From the NCBI RefSeq assembly GCF_017571495.1, contig NZ_JAGETZ010000002.1:62001-126000 (forward strand): a stretch of 64,000 nt of DNA. Reading direction: 5' to 3'. The position numbers were made by a program, and so were the translations under genes. A model generated the notes under the pieces. That model ran no database searches. It was not told where the DNA came from and worked only from the letters and a program-made list of their open reading frames with translations. This DNA comes from Hymenobacter negativus (GTDB taxonomy: Bacteria > Bacteroidota > Bacteroidia > Cytophagales > Hymenobacteraceae). The stretch's first letter is position 1. The number at the start of each line of letters is the position of its first letter. Below are positions 41,486-51,034 of this stretch, piece after piece.

Positions 41486-42865
41486 ATGCCCTCCCCAACT
41501 TCATCCGTTCCCGCTACCGAGCCGCTCACCGTGATGGGTGCCGGCTTGGTAGGCTCCTTGCTCTCCTTATACCTGGCCCGGCGTGGGCATCCGGTAGAAG
41601 TATTTGAGCGGCGGGCCGACCCGCGACGCGCTGGCTTTCAGGAAGGGCGCTCCATCAATCTGGCTTTGTCGGACCGTGGGTGGCGGGCCCTCGAAGGCGT
41701 AGGTGTGGCTGATGACATTCGCCAGGTGGGCATTCCCATGACCGGCCGCGTGATGCACGATGTGCACGGCAACCTCACCCACCAGCCCTACGGCGTGGCA
41801 GACCAGGCCATTTACTCAGTTAATCGCGGCCACCTCAACCGCCGCCTGCTCGACCTGGCCGAGGCCCAGCCCAATGTACGGCTGCATTTCAGCCAGCAAT
41901 GCCTCAGCATCGACCTAAAGCAGCAAGAGCTGCACCTGCTCGACACGGCCACCAAGCAGGAGCACACGGCGTCCTACACCCGTTTATTTGGCACCGACGG
42001 CGCGTTTTCGGCGGTGCGTAGCGCATTGCAAAAGACTGACCGGTACGACTATTCGCAGGACTATCTTGAATACGGCTATAAGGAGCTAACCATTGCAGCC
42101 GGCCCCAACGGTAGCTGGGCGATAGAGAAAAATGCGCTGCATATCTGGCCGCGCGGGCAGTATCTGATGATTGCACTGCCCAATCTCGACGGTTCATTCA
42201 ACTGCACTTTGTTTTTTCCCTACGAAGGCCCCGAGAGCTTTGCCGCGCTACAAACGCCAGCAGATGTCACGGCCTTTTTCACCCGCGTTTTCCCCGACGC
42301 TGTGCCCCTGATGCCGGCCCTGGAAGAGGAGTTCTTCGCGCATCCTACGGGCTCGCTGGTTACCATCCGTTGCTTCCCGTGGAAGTTCAACGATGACGTG
42401 TTGCTGCTCGGCGACGCCTCGCACGCCATTGTGCCCTTCTACGGACAGGGCATGAATGCCGGCTTTGAGGATTGCAGCGTGCTCAATGAGCTACTCGACC
42501 AGCACGGCGACGCTGCCTGGCCCACCATTTTTGCCGAATTTCAGCAGCAGCGCAAGCCCAATACCGACGCCATGGCCGACCTAGCTGTATACAACTTTGT
42601 GGAGATGCGCGACCGGGTTGCCGACCCGCGCTTCCTGCTGCAAAAGAAGATTGAGGCCCGAATATCAGCCCAATACCCAGGCCGCTGGACGCCGCTGTAC
42701 TCGCAGGTTACGTTTTCGCACACGCCTTACGCCGAAGCCTGGTCCGCTGGACAGCACCAGGATGCCATCATGGCCCGGCTAATGCCTCACATTCAGTCCG
42801 AAGCTGATTTTGACCAGCCAGATGTGCAAACGCTGGTGCAGCAGGAAATGAGCAAAAAGCCGTAG
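41486..42865 (+). CDS. kmo: Kynurenine 3-monooxygenase
   Basis: The product is 459 aa from the ATG at 41486; a TTG three codons earlier is less likely. This FAD enzyme hydroxylates L-kynurenine to 3-hydroxykynurenine with NADPH. Seen: VMGAGLVGSLLSLYLARRGH (FAD/ADP motif), VFERRADPRRAGFQEGRSIN, the KMO hallmark LSDRGWRALEGVGV, and the second FAD motif LLGDASHAIVPFYGQGMNAG. No C-terminal membrane anchor is obvious, as in bacterial KMOs. TAGTTTCG at 41453-41460 is a weak -7 candidate. It ends 10 bases from the convergent gene at 42876. It is the last kynurenine gene of the window. Confidence 0.96.
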   Translation: MPSPTSSVPATEPLTVMGAGLVGSLLSLYLARRGHPVEVFERRADPRRAGFQEGRSINLALSDRGWRALEGVGVADDIRQVGIPMTGRVMHDVHGNLTHQPYGVADQAIYSVNRGHLNRRLLDLAEAQPNVRLHFSQQCLSIDLKQQELHLLDTATKQEHTASYTRLFGTDGAFSAVRSALQKTDRYDYSQDYLEYGYKELTIAAGPNGSWAIEKNALHIWPRGQYLMIALPNLDGSFNCTLFFPYEGPESFAALQTPADVTAFFTRVFPDAVPLMPALEEEFFAHPTGSLVTIRCFPWKFNDDVLLLGDASHAIVPFYGQGMNAGFEDCSVLNELLDQHGDAAWPTIFAEFQQQRKPNTDAMADLAVYNFVEMRDRVADPRFLLQKKIEARISAQYPGRWTPLYSQVTFSHTPYAEAWSAGQHQDAIMARLMPHIQSEADFDQPDVQTLVQQEMSKKP

Positions 42866-42875
42866 GTAGCAGCGG

Positions 42876-43289
42876 CTAGCGGGCAGCTATTTCTACGGCA
42901 TCGAGGGGGAGCATGGTACCGTTTTGGCGGCGGCACAGCGTGGCGTAGGCAACCAGTTGGCTGGTAGTCAGAACCCGCTGAACAGCCAGCTGGTATTCCA
43001 GCTGCGCCTGGGCTACATCAGCAGGGGTTACAGCTAGCAGCAACGATTTATGCCTGGCTAGGGTGTACGATTGCAAGGCATGATGCTGCAGATTGCTGAG
43101 CATCAGCGCATCGACAAGGAAACCGGTGATACGCTGGGCATCGTGTAGCTGCGCCGAGAAGCTGGGGTCGGCGGCTTCGTTGCGAGCCTCTTTTTGGGCC
43201 ACCGTTAGTGGCTTGGCACCGTGGCCGGCCTGCACAGCGAAAGTGTGGGCGATAAGCAAAAGCGACAGTACAAAACGAAGCAAAGACAT
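42876..43289 (-). CDS. Exported small hypothetical protein
   Basis: The product is 137 aa from the ATG at 43289; the longer open frame to 43406 adds a non-signal-like stretch. A cleavable signal peptide (MSLLRFVLSLLLIAHTFAVQA) precedes a helical mature part (LTVAQKEARNEAA..., ending PLDAVEIAAR). TGCTTTTG about 20 bases upstream on the minus strand is one mismatch from the -7 element. Similar small periplasmic helical proteins occur in Hymenobacter-like genomes, but no function is known to me. It is convergent with kmo and divergent from the LytTR regulator. Confidence 0.7.
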   Translation of the reverse strand: MSLLRFVLSLLLIAHTFAVQAGHGAKPLTVAQKEARNEAADPSFSAQLHDAQRITGFLVDALMLSNLQHHALQSYTLARHKSLLLAVTPADVAQAQLEYQLAVQRVLTTSQLVAYATLCRRQNGTMLPLDAVEIAAR

Positions 43290-43492
43290 GGGAGCAGGAA
43301 ACAAAAGCAGAAGAGCTACACTCTTGCAAGTATTAATAATGTGAATTTTATGAGCGCCAAAACTACTTCTGCCCTCTACTGCCGGCTCCAACAACTGGGC
43401 TATCACCGTGTTTTGCCAGTTGAGTGGTTACTTTATACCGGCGAATGATTAACTCGCCTGATTTCATTAGCTCCTTACGCCCTTCTTTACCT

Positions 43493-44209
43493 ATGATGAC
43501 TTGCGCCATTATCGACGACGACGAGATTAACCGCCTGACTCTCGAACACTACGTGGAACTCACGCCCAACTTAAAACTGGTGGCCTCGCTGGCCGACGGC
43601 ATTGCCGGGCTGACATTTTTCCGCGAAGGCAATCGGGTCGATGTCTTGTTTCTGGATATTGAGATGCCTCACCTCACCGGCTTGGAGCTGCTGCGGGTGC
43701 TCACCGACCCGCCAGCAGTTATTATCACCACGGCCCGCCAGGACTTTGCCGTCGACGCCTTCGATTTGCGGGTGACCGACTACCTGGTGAAGCCGTTCGA
43801 CTTTGCTCGCTTCACGCAGGCCGTGCAGCGTGTGCAACCGGCGCAGGCTGCAGCCCCCACCTCTGGCGCACCGGCAGTAGAAGCCCCCACCAATGCCGAC
43901 CTGTTTGTGAAAGTAAACAGCCGTATGGTGCGCATCAACTTCGATGAGGTACTGTACGTGGAAGCCCTTTCGGACTACGTCAACATTGTGACGCCCAAGC
44001 ATAAATACATTGTTTACACTACGCTAAAGGCTCTGGAAAACCGGCTTAGCCAGTTCCCCAGCTTTGTGCGCGTACACCGCAGCTACCTGCTCAATACCCA
44101 GCACATTGAGTCCATTGAGGATAACACGGCCAACCTGCAAGGCGGCCATTATGTGCCCATCGGCAAGTCGTACCAGGAAGGGTTTTACAAGAGCCTGCAG
44201 CGGATTTAA
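43493..44209 (+). CDS. LytTR-family response regulator
   Basis: The product is 238 aa from the first of two adjacent ATGs (43493/43496); upstream frame lacks homology. The receiver domain (4-120) has the acidic pocket IIDDDE, phospho-acceptor Asp55 (LFLDIEMPH) and DYLVKPFDF. A linker of Ala/Pro follows, then a LytTR DNA-binding domain (about 148-238) with VEALSDYVNIVT and FVRVHRSYLLN. A sensor kinase of the LytS/histidine-kinase type would normally be adjacent, but none is in this region. It could be a stand-alone regulator or have its kinase elsewhere. Confidence 0.93.
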   Translation: MMTCAIIDDDEINRLTLEHYVELTPNLKLVASLADGIAGLTFFREGNRVDVLFLDIEMPHLTGLELLRVLTDPPAVIITTARQDFAVDAFDLRVTDYLVKPFDFARFTQAVQRVQPAQAAAPTSGAPAVEAPTNADLFVKVNSRMVRINFDEVLYVEALSDYVNIVTPKHKYIVYTTLKALENRLSQFPSFVRVHRSYLLNTQHIESIEDNTANLQGGHYVPIGKSYQEGFYKSLQRI

Positions 44210-44443
44210 GCCGGCTGCTGGCTCTCACCCAGCGGCACTACGTTATTAAAATACAGTGGACCTGGGCATGACCTTCGTTGTCGACGGATAGTCATTGGGC
44301 AGCGGCCGGGCAGCGCCGCACACAGCCATCGACACTGGTAAATCCCATGTGACGAGACAGCAGCCATTAACCTGTCAAGCCATTTTGTGCATACCGCAAC
44401 GGGAAATGCGGGTTCCCACATCGGTGCAAAAAACCAGCTGCCG

Positions 44444-45073
44444 CTAGTCCGAAGCAGGCGTTTCAGGCCCGCCCTCGCTCCTACCAACTTGCTTGTACAC
44501 CGGCAATTCGTAAAACGGCCGGAGCAGGCGTACCACATCCAGGGCATCGGCTAGGGCCTCGTGGGCCACATCGCGTCCATGACCAGCGCGGGCCTTGCAA
44601 ATGCTCATACTGGGCAGGCGCGAGTCTTTGTGCCAGTTGAGATAAAATGCGGCCGGGTCGAGCATAGCCGGCTCGGCCCGCACGAGGGTGCCGTAGCCGG
44701 GCAGTTCTTTGAGAAAGCCCAGGTCGAACACGGCAATGTTCTTGCCGGCCATGGTCACGGCCACGCAGTCGTTTTTATCGGGCCGAAAGCCGTGGTGCAG
44801 CAGAAAGTCCCGTAGCTGCGGCAGCAGTTCGGCGGGCGTACAGCGTTCAGGGTTGGGCTCTTTGCGGGCCAGTTCCTCAAACAGCCGAGCGTTGAGGGCA
44901 ATGGCCCCGGCCGTACCCACATACTCCGGGTGGCGCACCACCCTGCGGAAGGCCGGCAGTTCGGTCAGGGGCAATGGGTAGCGGCTGTCTTCAATCACGG
45001 CAGCCAACTCCAGCACCTGGTGGCGGGCGGGGTTAGAGCCGGAGGTTTCAAGGTCGAGGGAAACGTAGCGCAT
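44444..45073 (-). CDS. DEDDh 3'-5' exonuclease
   Basis: The product is 209 aa. The RNase T/DnaQ-type exonuclease motifs are visible: YVSLDLETSGSNPARHQVLE (DxE, residues 7-9), an AGKNIAVFDLGFL motif (middle Asp) and HEALADALDVVRLL (HxxxxD). It could act in nucleic-acid repair or RNA turnover; it is too short and too divergent to name as a specific nuclease. It lies between the LytTR gene (234-base gap without features) and the DUF4197 gene (50-base gap). Confidence 0.88.
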   Translation of the reverse strand: MRYVSLDLETSGSNPARHQVLELAAVIEDSRYPLPLTELPAFRRVVRHPEYVGTAGAIALNARLFEELARKEPNPERCTPAELLPQLRDFLLHHGFRPDKNDCVAVTMAGKNIAVFDLGFLKELPGYGTLVRAEPAMLDPAAFYLNWHKDSRLPSMSICKARAGHGRDVAHEALADALDVVRLLRPFYELPVYKQVGRSEGGPETPASD

Positions 45074-45123
45074 ACCCCAAGTGTACGGCCCCGCGCCCGA
45101 AGCCGCCAGGTTTCGGCTCCGGT

Positions 45124-45870
45124 TCAGCCGCCAAACACCTTTTTCAGCAGCTCGGTGGTGCGGGCCACGGGGTTTTCGCGGATGTTGGCCTCCTCCTGGG
45201 CAATGAGCGTGAACATGCCATCAATGGCTTTACCGGTAGCGTATTGGTTGAGGTCGGTTTGCACGGGCTGCACCAGCGGAATCTTATTATAGGAGGTGCT
45301 TAGCTGAGTATAGTATCTGGTGGCCCCAACTTTGTCCAGGCTTTGCTGAATGATGGGCTGGAAGGCCGTGCTAAGCTGGCTCGTGGTGGTGCGCTTGAGG
45401 TATTGGGTGGCAGCATCCTTCTGACCGGTCAGAATATTCCACACATCTGTGAAGGTCAGACTTTTGATAGCGTTCAGAAAAATGGGCTTGGCACTCTTGG
45501 CCGCATCCTCCGCGCCGCGGTTCAACGACAGTTCAAAGGCATCAACCTGACTGCCCAGTCCGATGCTGCGTAGCGTAGTAGCCACTTTCTGAGCATCGGG
45601 CGGAAAAGGAATGTGAATGAAGGAATTCAAGTTGAATCCGTCTTTTTGCGACGCCTGGTCGGCCCCTTTGCTGATGCCCTGGATGAGGGCTTCCTTGAGG
45701 CCATTGGCAGCTTCGGTGTTGCTTACGCCGCTGGGAGCAGTGGTACCGGTGGTGCTTTTGCCCAGCGTGGGCAGCTTCACGTTGCCAATTTTGGGCAGGG
45801 TGAACTGAGCTGCGGCGGAGAAAGAAAGGGCCGTCAGGGCCAACAGTGTGAGGGCAATGTGCTTAATCAT
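45124..45870 (-). CDS. DUF4197 exported protein
   Basis: The product is 248 aa from the ATG at 45870; the longer frame to 45951 adds residues without homology. A signal peptide (MIKHIALTLLALTALSFSAAA) is followed by a Gly/Thr-rich linker (LGKSTTGTTAPSGVS) and the all-helical DUF4197 domain (about 57-248) with EALIQGISKGADQAS, DAFELSLNRGAEDAA and FTDVWNILTG. It is a periplasmic or outer-membrane-associated protein of unknown function. A perfect -7 element lies at 45949-45956. Confidence 0.9.
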   Translation of the reverse strand: MIKHIALTLLALTALSFSAAAQFTLPKIGNVKLPTLGKSTTGTTAPSGVSNTEAANGLKEALIQGISKGADQASQKDGFNLNSFIHIPFPPDAQKVATTLRSIGLGSQVDAFELSLNRGAEDAAKSAKPIFLNAIKSLTFTDVWNILTGQKDAATQYLKRTTTSQLSTAFQPIIQQSLDKVGATRYYTQLSTSYNKIPLVQPVQTDLNQYATGKAIDGMFTLIAQEEANIRENPVARTTELLKKVFGG

Positions 45871-46227
45871 AGGGAACAACGCAAAGGATATAGAAAAGCA
45901 GTGGCTCAAGCCACGGTAGCAGGTAGGCAAACACGGGGCCAACCCATGCAAACCTAGCCGCAGCCTTCTGGCCGCAGGTAACTTTATCGACTATCATGTT
46001 GCCTGCCGCGACCGAGGGGCCACATTCATCGGTTAACTTAATGGGGCTTTTGGCCCGATTTCGGCTTGCTCCACCATGAATAAACGGCCAGTTCACCAGC
46101 ATCCTGCGCTGGCTTAACCGCTTGTGATACGGGCTGTGCATCATATATGAAACTCTTGATACTGAGTTGAATTTGAGCTTACGTCATAGCTTAGCGTATT
46201 CGCCTGCACTGTGCTTCTGTTCATTCT
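45871..46227. other. Divergent intergenic region
   Basis: These 357 bases separate the DUF4197 gene (minus) from the exported protein at 46228 (plus). They contain a minus-strand -7 element (listed) and a short inverted repeat GTGGCT/AGCCAC (45901-45914). No gene supported; a 93-codon minus frame here appears accidental. Confidence 0.5.
45949..45956 (-). promoter_or_regulatory. -7 element (TAGGTTTG) upstream of the DUF4197 gene
   Basis: An exact TAnnTTTG on the minus strand, 78 bases before the ATG at 45870. The distance is longer than for other genes here, so it could also be a chance match. Confidence 0.35.
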
Positions 46228-46980
46228 ATGAAAACCTACTTGTTTACCCCACTGGTTTTGCTTGGTCTGTTGGCATCTGGCCAACTGGCAAAGGCTCAAA
46301 CGACTACGCTACCAGTTGATATGGCCACCGCTGTAGTCGTTGCTCAGCAGCAGTATACCAGTGCTTTCGTGGTGCATCCCGAGCTATATAACGGCCCCGA
46401 ATACCTGGACTATGCCAAACCATACCATGAGCGCACGGGCCATCAGTTTCTCCTCTCCACCGAGAGCCAGCTGGGCCGCGTGGCCTACAATAAGCATGTG
46501 TTCAATAGCATCCCGCTGAACTATGATATTGTGCGCGACCAAGTAGTTGTCTCGCCACCACAGAGCCCGCTCACGCTACGCCTTGTCAACGAAAAGGTGC
46601 AGGAATTTACCATTGGTACCCATCGCTTCACGCGGCTGGTTGCCGATAGCGCAACACAAAGCGTCATCCGGACGGGCTACTACGAGGTATTACTCGACAG
46701 TACCGTGCAAGTGCTGGCCCGACGCAGCAAGCGCATGCAGGAACGCATCAGCCAAAACTATATCAACGTTGAGTTTACCCAGACCAACAAGCTGTTTATG
46801 CAGAAAGCGGGACACTATTACCCAGTGGCCAGTAAGTCTTCTGTTCTGGGTTTGTTTGCGGACCGCAGTAAGGAGATGCAGAAGTACTTGCAGGACCACA
46901 AACTGCGTTTCAACAAGGCCCAGCGTGAAGCTTCTATTGTGGCGCTAGCAACTTACTACTGCAGTCTTCCCAAGCAGTAG
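46228..46980 (+). CDS. Exported hypothetical protein
   Basis: The product is 250 aa with a signal peptide (about 1-24, LVLLGLLASGQLAKAQ). The mature part is mixed alpha/beta with many charged residues and ends in a basic helical segment (RSKEMQKYLQDHKLRFNKA). Similar Bacteroidota proteins share the segment around YNKHVFNSIPLNYDIVRDQV and are annotated as hypothetical. It lies 53 bases upstream of the TonB receptor at 47034 on the same strand, so the two may be co-transcribed. No catalytic motif recognised. Confidence 0.82.
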   Translation: MKTYLFTPLVLLGLLASGQLAKAQTTTLPVDMATAVVVAQQQYTSAFVVHPELYNGPEYLDYAKPYHERTGHQFLLSTESQLGRVAYNKHVFNSIPLNYDIVRDQVVVSPPQSPLTLRLVNEKVQEFTIGTHRFTRLVADSATQSVIRTGYYEVLLDSTVQVLARRSKRMQERISQNYINVEFTQTNKLFMQKAGHYYPVASKSSVLGLFADRSKEMQKYLQDHKLRFNKAQREASIVALATYYCSLPKQ

Positions 46981-47033
46981 GCACCTGCTTTCTGCATGCC
47001 CAGGTTTCCTTTCCGTCGTTTTTTGCCGTTGTA

Positions 47034-49796
47034 ATGAAGCACGTGTACCCTGCGCTTTTGGCGCTATTTTCCCTGTTCTTTGGCTTTGCCAGCTACGGGC
47101 AGCAAGCCGAAAAAACCGTAACCGGCACCTTCACTCACCTGCCTTTTGAGCAGTTGGTTCGGCAGGTAGAGGCCCAGACCAGCTACAAAGTTTATTTCGA
47201 CCCGGCTGTAGTTGATAGCCTGTTCGTGACGCTTGATGCCCGCGCCTGGCCGGTGCAGGCGGTATTTTACCAAGCTCTGCAAAACACAGTATTCAAATTC
47301 GCCATCGATGATGAGCACCGCGTGTTTGTGACCAAAGACGTCGCCATCAACCCGGCACTGGCCGACGATTTTTACCAGACCCGCACCACCGCCGCAGTGG
47401 CAGCAGAGGAAACTGAACCAACTGGCCCCAGCGGCCGCTCGCACTTGGTGAGCGTCTCGGAGTACAAAGTGTACACCATTGGCACTGGCGGCAGCGGGGC
47501 CAGCCGTGTGACCCTGGCCGGCCACATCCGCGACCAGAAATCGGGCGAGCCGGTGATTGGAGCATCCATTTATTCCGAATCGCCCAACATCGGCGCCAGT
47601 ACCGACCAGTTTGGTTCCTTTTCGCTCACTATGCCACCGGGCCGCTACGACCTGAAAATTCGGGGTGTGGGCATCAAGAACACCAAGCGCCAAGTGGTGT
47701 TGCAAGGCAACGGCAAGCTGGAGATTGAGGTGGAGGAAGACATTGTGACCCTGAAGGAAGTGGTGGTGGAGGCCGAAAAGGACAAGAACGTTTCGGGCAT
47801 GCAGATGGGCGTGGAGAAGCTAGATATCAAAACCATGCGCCAGGTACCCACCGCTTTCGGCGAAACCGACATTCTGCGGGTGGTGATGACGCTGCCCGGC
47901 GTGAAGACAGTGGGCGAAGGCAGCACTGGCCTCAACGTGCGCGGCGGTGCTACCGACCAGAACCTGATTCTGTTCAACGATGCGACCATCTACAACCCGT
48001 CGCACTTATTCGGCTTTTTCTCAGCCTTCAATCCCGATATTTTGCAGGGCGTGGAGCTATACAAAAGCGCCATTCCGGCCAAATATGGTGGGCGGCTGTC
48101 GTCGGTACTGGACATTACGACGCGCGAGGGCAACAAGAAAAAGATAGGCGGTTCGGGCGGCATCGGGCCGCTCACCAGCCGTCTCACGCTGGAAGGGCCA
48201 CTGGTGAAAGACAAAAGCTCCTTCATCGTCAGTGGCCGGGCCAGCTATTCGGACTGGATTTTGAAACAGCTGGATGACAAGAACTTTGCCCAAAGCTCGG
48301 CCGCATTTTATGATATCACGGCTCACATCAGCCATGAAATCAACGACAAGAATTCCATTTACGCCACGGGCTATTTCAGCTCCGACCGGTTCCGGCTGGC
48401 CAGCGACACCTCCTACCACTACACCAACCAAACCGCGACCCTGAAGTGGCGTCACAACTTCACCAACCAGCTTTACGGCGTCCTGACGGGCACTTACAGC
48501 CACTACGACTACGATGTAACAAGTCAGAATAACCCCGTCACGGCCTCGCAGCTGAAGTACGCCATCAACCAGGGCGGGCTGCGGGCCGATTTTAGCTACT
48601 TCCCCAATTCGCGGCACACGGTGGACTTTGGAGTAAGCTCGCAGCTCTACGTCATCGACCCTGGCAGCCTGCTGCCCCGGGGCGAGGCCTCGCTGATACG
48701 GCCCGATGTGCTGGGCCAGGAGCGCGGCTTGGAAAGTGCCCTTTATGTATCGGACCGGTTCGATATTACGCCCCGCTTTTCGGTGTCGGCAGGCCTGCGC
48801 TACTCGCTGTTTCAGGCGCTAGGGCCACGTTCGGTGTACCAATACGCACCAGGCGAGTCGCGCTCCGAAGCCTCTATTACCGATACGGTTAGCTATGGTT
48901 CTAATAAAGTGCTGGCCACCTACCACGGGCCAGAGTATCGCCTCTCGGCGCGGTACTCGCTGAACGACCATTCATCGGTGAAGGCCAGCTATACGCGCAC
49001 CCGGCAGTACATCCATCAGCTGTCGAACACGGCTTCGGTATCGCCAACGGATGTATGGAAGCTGAGCGACAACAACATCCGGCCGCAGGTGGGCGACCAG
49101 TATTCGGTGGGCTACTACCGCAACTTTAAGAATAACACCATTGAGACATCTGTTGAGACGTACTACAAGACCCTCAATGACTTTGTGGACTACAAGAGCG
49201 GGGCCACGCTGGTACTCAACCACCACATTGAAACAGACATCATCAACGCCCAGGGCAAAGCGTATGGCGTAGAGGTTTTCGTGAAGAAGCTCACCGGCAA
49301 GCTCAACGGCTGGGTGGGCTATACCTACTCCCGCTCCCTGGTGCAGGTGAACGCTGCCGTGACCGAGGACATGGTGAACGGCGGCACTTACTACCCCAGC
49401 AACTTCGACAAGCCGCACGATTTCAACCTGGTGGGCAACTACCGCTTCAGCCGCCGCTTCAGCACTTCGCTGAACTTTAACTACAGCACGGGCCGCCCCA
49501 TCACGCTGCCACTGGCCAAGTATTACATCGGCAATTCGCTGCGCGTGCTGTACTCCGACCGCAACGCCTACCGGGTGCCCGACTACTTGCGCCTCGACCT
49601 AGCCATCAACATAGAGGGCAGTCATAAGGTGAAAAAGCTGGCCCATAGCTCCTGGACGGTAGGCGTGTACAACCTGACTGGCCGCCGCAATCCTTATTCG
49701 GTCTATTTCAAATCGGTGAATGGGCAAATCAAGGGCTATCAGCTGTCGATTTTCGGCAATCCCATCCCGACCGTCACCTACAATTTTAAGTTCTAG
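47034..49796 (+). CDS. TonB-dependent receptor with N-terminal STN domain
   Basis: The product is 920 aa. Signal peptide (1-22); STN domain (about 28-105, LPFEQLVRQVEAQTSYKVYF) of the kind that in FecA-like receptors talks to an anti-sigma factor; CarboxypepD_reg-like domain (about 160-235, LAGHIRDQKSGEPVIGASIY); plug (about 260-360, VRGGATDQNLILFNDATIYN); beta-barrel to the end (NPIPTVTYNFKF). No FecR/FecI pair lies in the window. It starts a compact operon: DUF4249 follows after 3 bases and the MG2/plug protein after 47 bases. Substrate unknown. Confidence 0.94.
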   Translation: MKHVYPALLALFSLFFGFASYGQQAEKTVTGTFTHLPFEQLVRQVEAQTSYKVYFDPAVVDSLFVTLDARAWPVQAVFYQALQNTVFKFAIDDEHRVFVTKDVAINPALADDFYQTRTTAAVAAEETEPTGPSGRSHLVSVSEYKVYTIGTGGSGASRVTLAGHIRDQKSGEPVIGASIYSESPNIGASTDQFGSFSLTMPPGRYDLKIRGVGIKNTKRQVVLQGNGKLEIEVEEDIVTLKEVVVEAEKDKNVSGMQMGVEKLDIKTMRQVPTAFGETDILRVVMTLPGVKTVGEGSTGLNVRGGATDQNLILFNDATIYNPSHLFGFFSAFNPDILQGVELYKSAIPAKYGGRLSSVLDITTREGNKKKIGGSGGIGPLTSRLTLEGPLVKDKSSFIVSGRASYSDWILKQLDDKNFAQSSAAFYDITAHISHEINDKNSIYATGYFSSDRFRLASDTSYHYTNQTATLKWRHNFTNQLYGVLTGTYSHYDYDVTSQNNPVTASQLKYAINQGGLRADFSYFPNSRHTVDFGVSSQLYVIDPGSLLPRGEASLIRPDVLGQERGLESALYVSDRFDITPRFSVSAGLRYSLFQALGPRSVYQYAPGESRSEASITDTVSYGSNKVLATYHGPEYRLSARYSLNDHSSVKASYTRTRQYIHQLSNTASVSPTDVWKLSDNNIRPQVGDQYSVGYYRNFKNNTIETSVETYYKTLNDFVDYKSGATLVLNHHIETDIINAQGKAYGVEVFVKKLTGKLNGWVGYTYSRSLVQVNAAVTEDMVNGGTYYPSNFDKPHDFNLVGNYRFSRRFSTSLNFNYSTGRPITLPLAKYYIGNSLRVLYSDRNAYRVPDYLRLDLAINIEGSHKVKKLAHSSWTVGVYNLTGRRNPYSVYFKSVNGQIKGYQLSIFGNPIPTVTYNFKF

Positions 49797-49799
49797 CTT

Positions 49800-50987
49800 A
49801 TGCGCACGTTCACTTTTCCGGTCCGTTGGGCTTTCCTGAGCGTCTTGGCGCTGTGGCTGGCCGGGTGTACCGACCCCTACATGCCCGACGTCATTACCTC
49901 ACCGCCAAGCTATCTGGTGGTTGATGGCTTTATTAACAGCCAGGGGGTGACCACTATCAAGCTCTCACGAACGTATGCGGTGGCATCGAAAGCGGCCGTA
50001 CCAGTTGAAACCCGAGCCACCGTGTACATCGAGGACGAAGCCGGCACCCGCCAGCTTCTGACCGAAAGCAGCGTGAAGGGCACTTATGCTTCGGTTGCGC
50101 ACACACTAAACACCGCGAGGAAATATCGACTGCACATCAACACCTTAGCAGGCAGGGAGTACGTTTCGGATTATGTACCTGTCAAGACCACCCCGCCCAT
50201 TGACTCCCTGCCTTGGCGAACTGATAACAACGGGCTGAGCATCTATGTCAATGCCCATGATGCCACCAACGCCACGCAGTACTACCGTTGGGAATATGTC
50301 GAGACCTGGGAGATTAACCCCATTTACCGGCCTAGCGTCGAGTACGTTAATAACCGCATGCGCGACATTGTGGTACCGTACCCCAGCATTTGTTGGGGTA
50401 ATGCTGCATCGACTATCATCCAGATTGACAAAACCACGGCACTGACCCAGGATATCGTATCGGATTTCCGGCTCCGGCTATTGCCCATCAATTCGGACCT
50501 GCTCAACAGCCAGTACAGCATTTTAGTCCAGCAATATGCTCTTACTCGGGAAGAGTATGCCTATTGGGAACTGCTGCGTAAAAACACTGAAAGCATCGGC
50601 TCTCTTTTTGACCCTCAACCGGCCCAGCTAACCGGCAATGTGCACTGCATCAGCAGCCCGGATGAGATTACGCTGGGTTTTATCGGGGCGCATTCCCTGT
50701 CGCAGCGGCGGATTTTCATTCGTCGGCAAGATTTGCCCGCTAACTGGCGGCCACGCACTGGCTACGAAAGCTGCATGCCACCGGACAGTGTTTTCATCGA
50801 CCGGCCGGCTCCTCCACCGCCAAACCCAGCCTTTATTCTACAAGGCGCCTTCGCCGGCGGGGCTTTTTTACCAATTGAAGAGCTTTACAGCCAGCGGGGG
50901 GTCCTCATTGGCTACACTGCTAAGTCCAAGGACTGCATCGACTGCCGTACCCGCGGCACTTCCGTCAAGCCCAGCTTCTGGCCCTGA
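49800..50987 (+). CDS. DUF4249 outer-membrane lipoprotein
   Basis: The product is 395 aa with a lipobox (ALWLAGC). DUF4249 features: SYLVVDGFINSQGVTTIKLSR near the N-terminus with beta-rich repeats, and Cys residues in the C-terminal part (GNVHCISSPDE, CIDCRT). DUF4249 proteins usually follow a TonB receptor and probably work with it at the cell surface, as SusD does with SusC. Here it starts three bases after the receptor stop and is probably translationally coupled. Confidence 0.92.
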   Translation: MRTFTFPVRWAFLSVLALWLAGCTDPYMPDVITSPPSYLVVDGFINSQGVTTIKLSRTYAVASKAAVPVETRATVYIEDEAGTRQLLTESSVKGTYASVAHTLNTARKYRLHINTLAGREYVSDYVPVKTTPPIDSLPWRTDNNGLSIYVNAHDATNATQYYRWEYVETWEINPIYRPSVEYVNNRMRDIVVPYPSICWGNAASTIIQIDKTTALTQDIVSDFRLRLLPINSDLLNSQYSILVQQYALTREEYAYWELLRKNTESIGSLFDPQPAQLTGNVHCISSPDEITLGFIGAHSLSQRRIFIRRQDLPANWRPRTGYESCMPPDSVFIDRPAPPPPNPAFILQGAFAGGAFLPIEELYSQRGVLIGYTAKSKDCIDCRTRGTSVKPSFWP

Positions 50988-51034
50988 TTTTTCCCGGCAA
51001 ATTGGCAACAACTTACATCCCTGCACTCTTTGCT

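Noticed and set aside
45863..46144. 93-codon minus-strand frame
   Set aside because: Lies in the divergent intergenic region, overlapping the start of the DUF4197 gene; low-complexity and without features.
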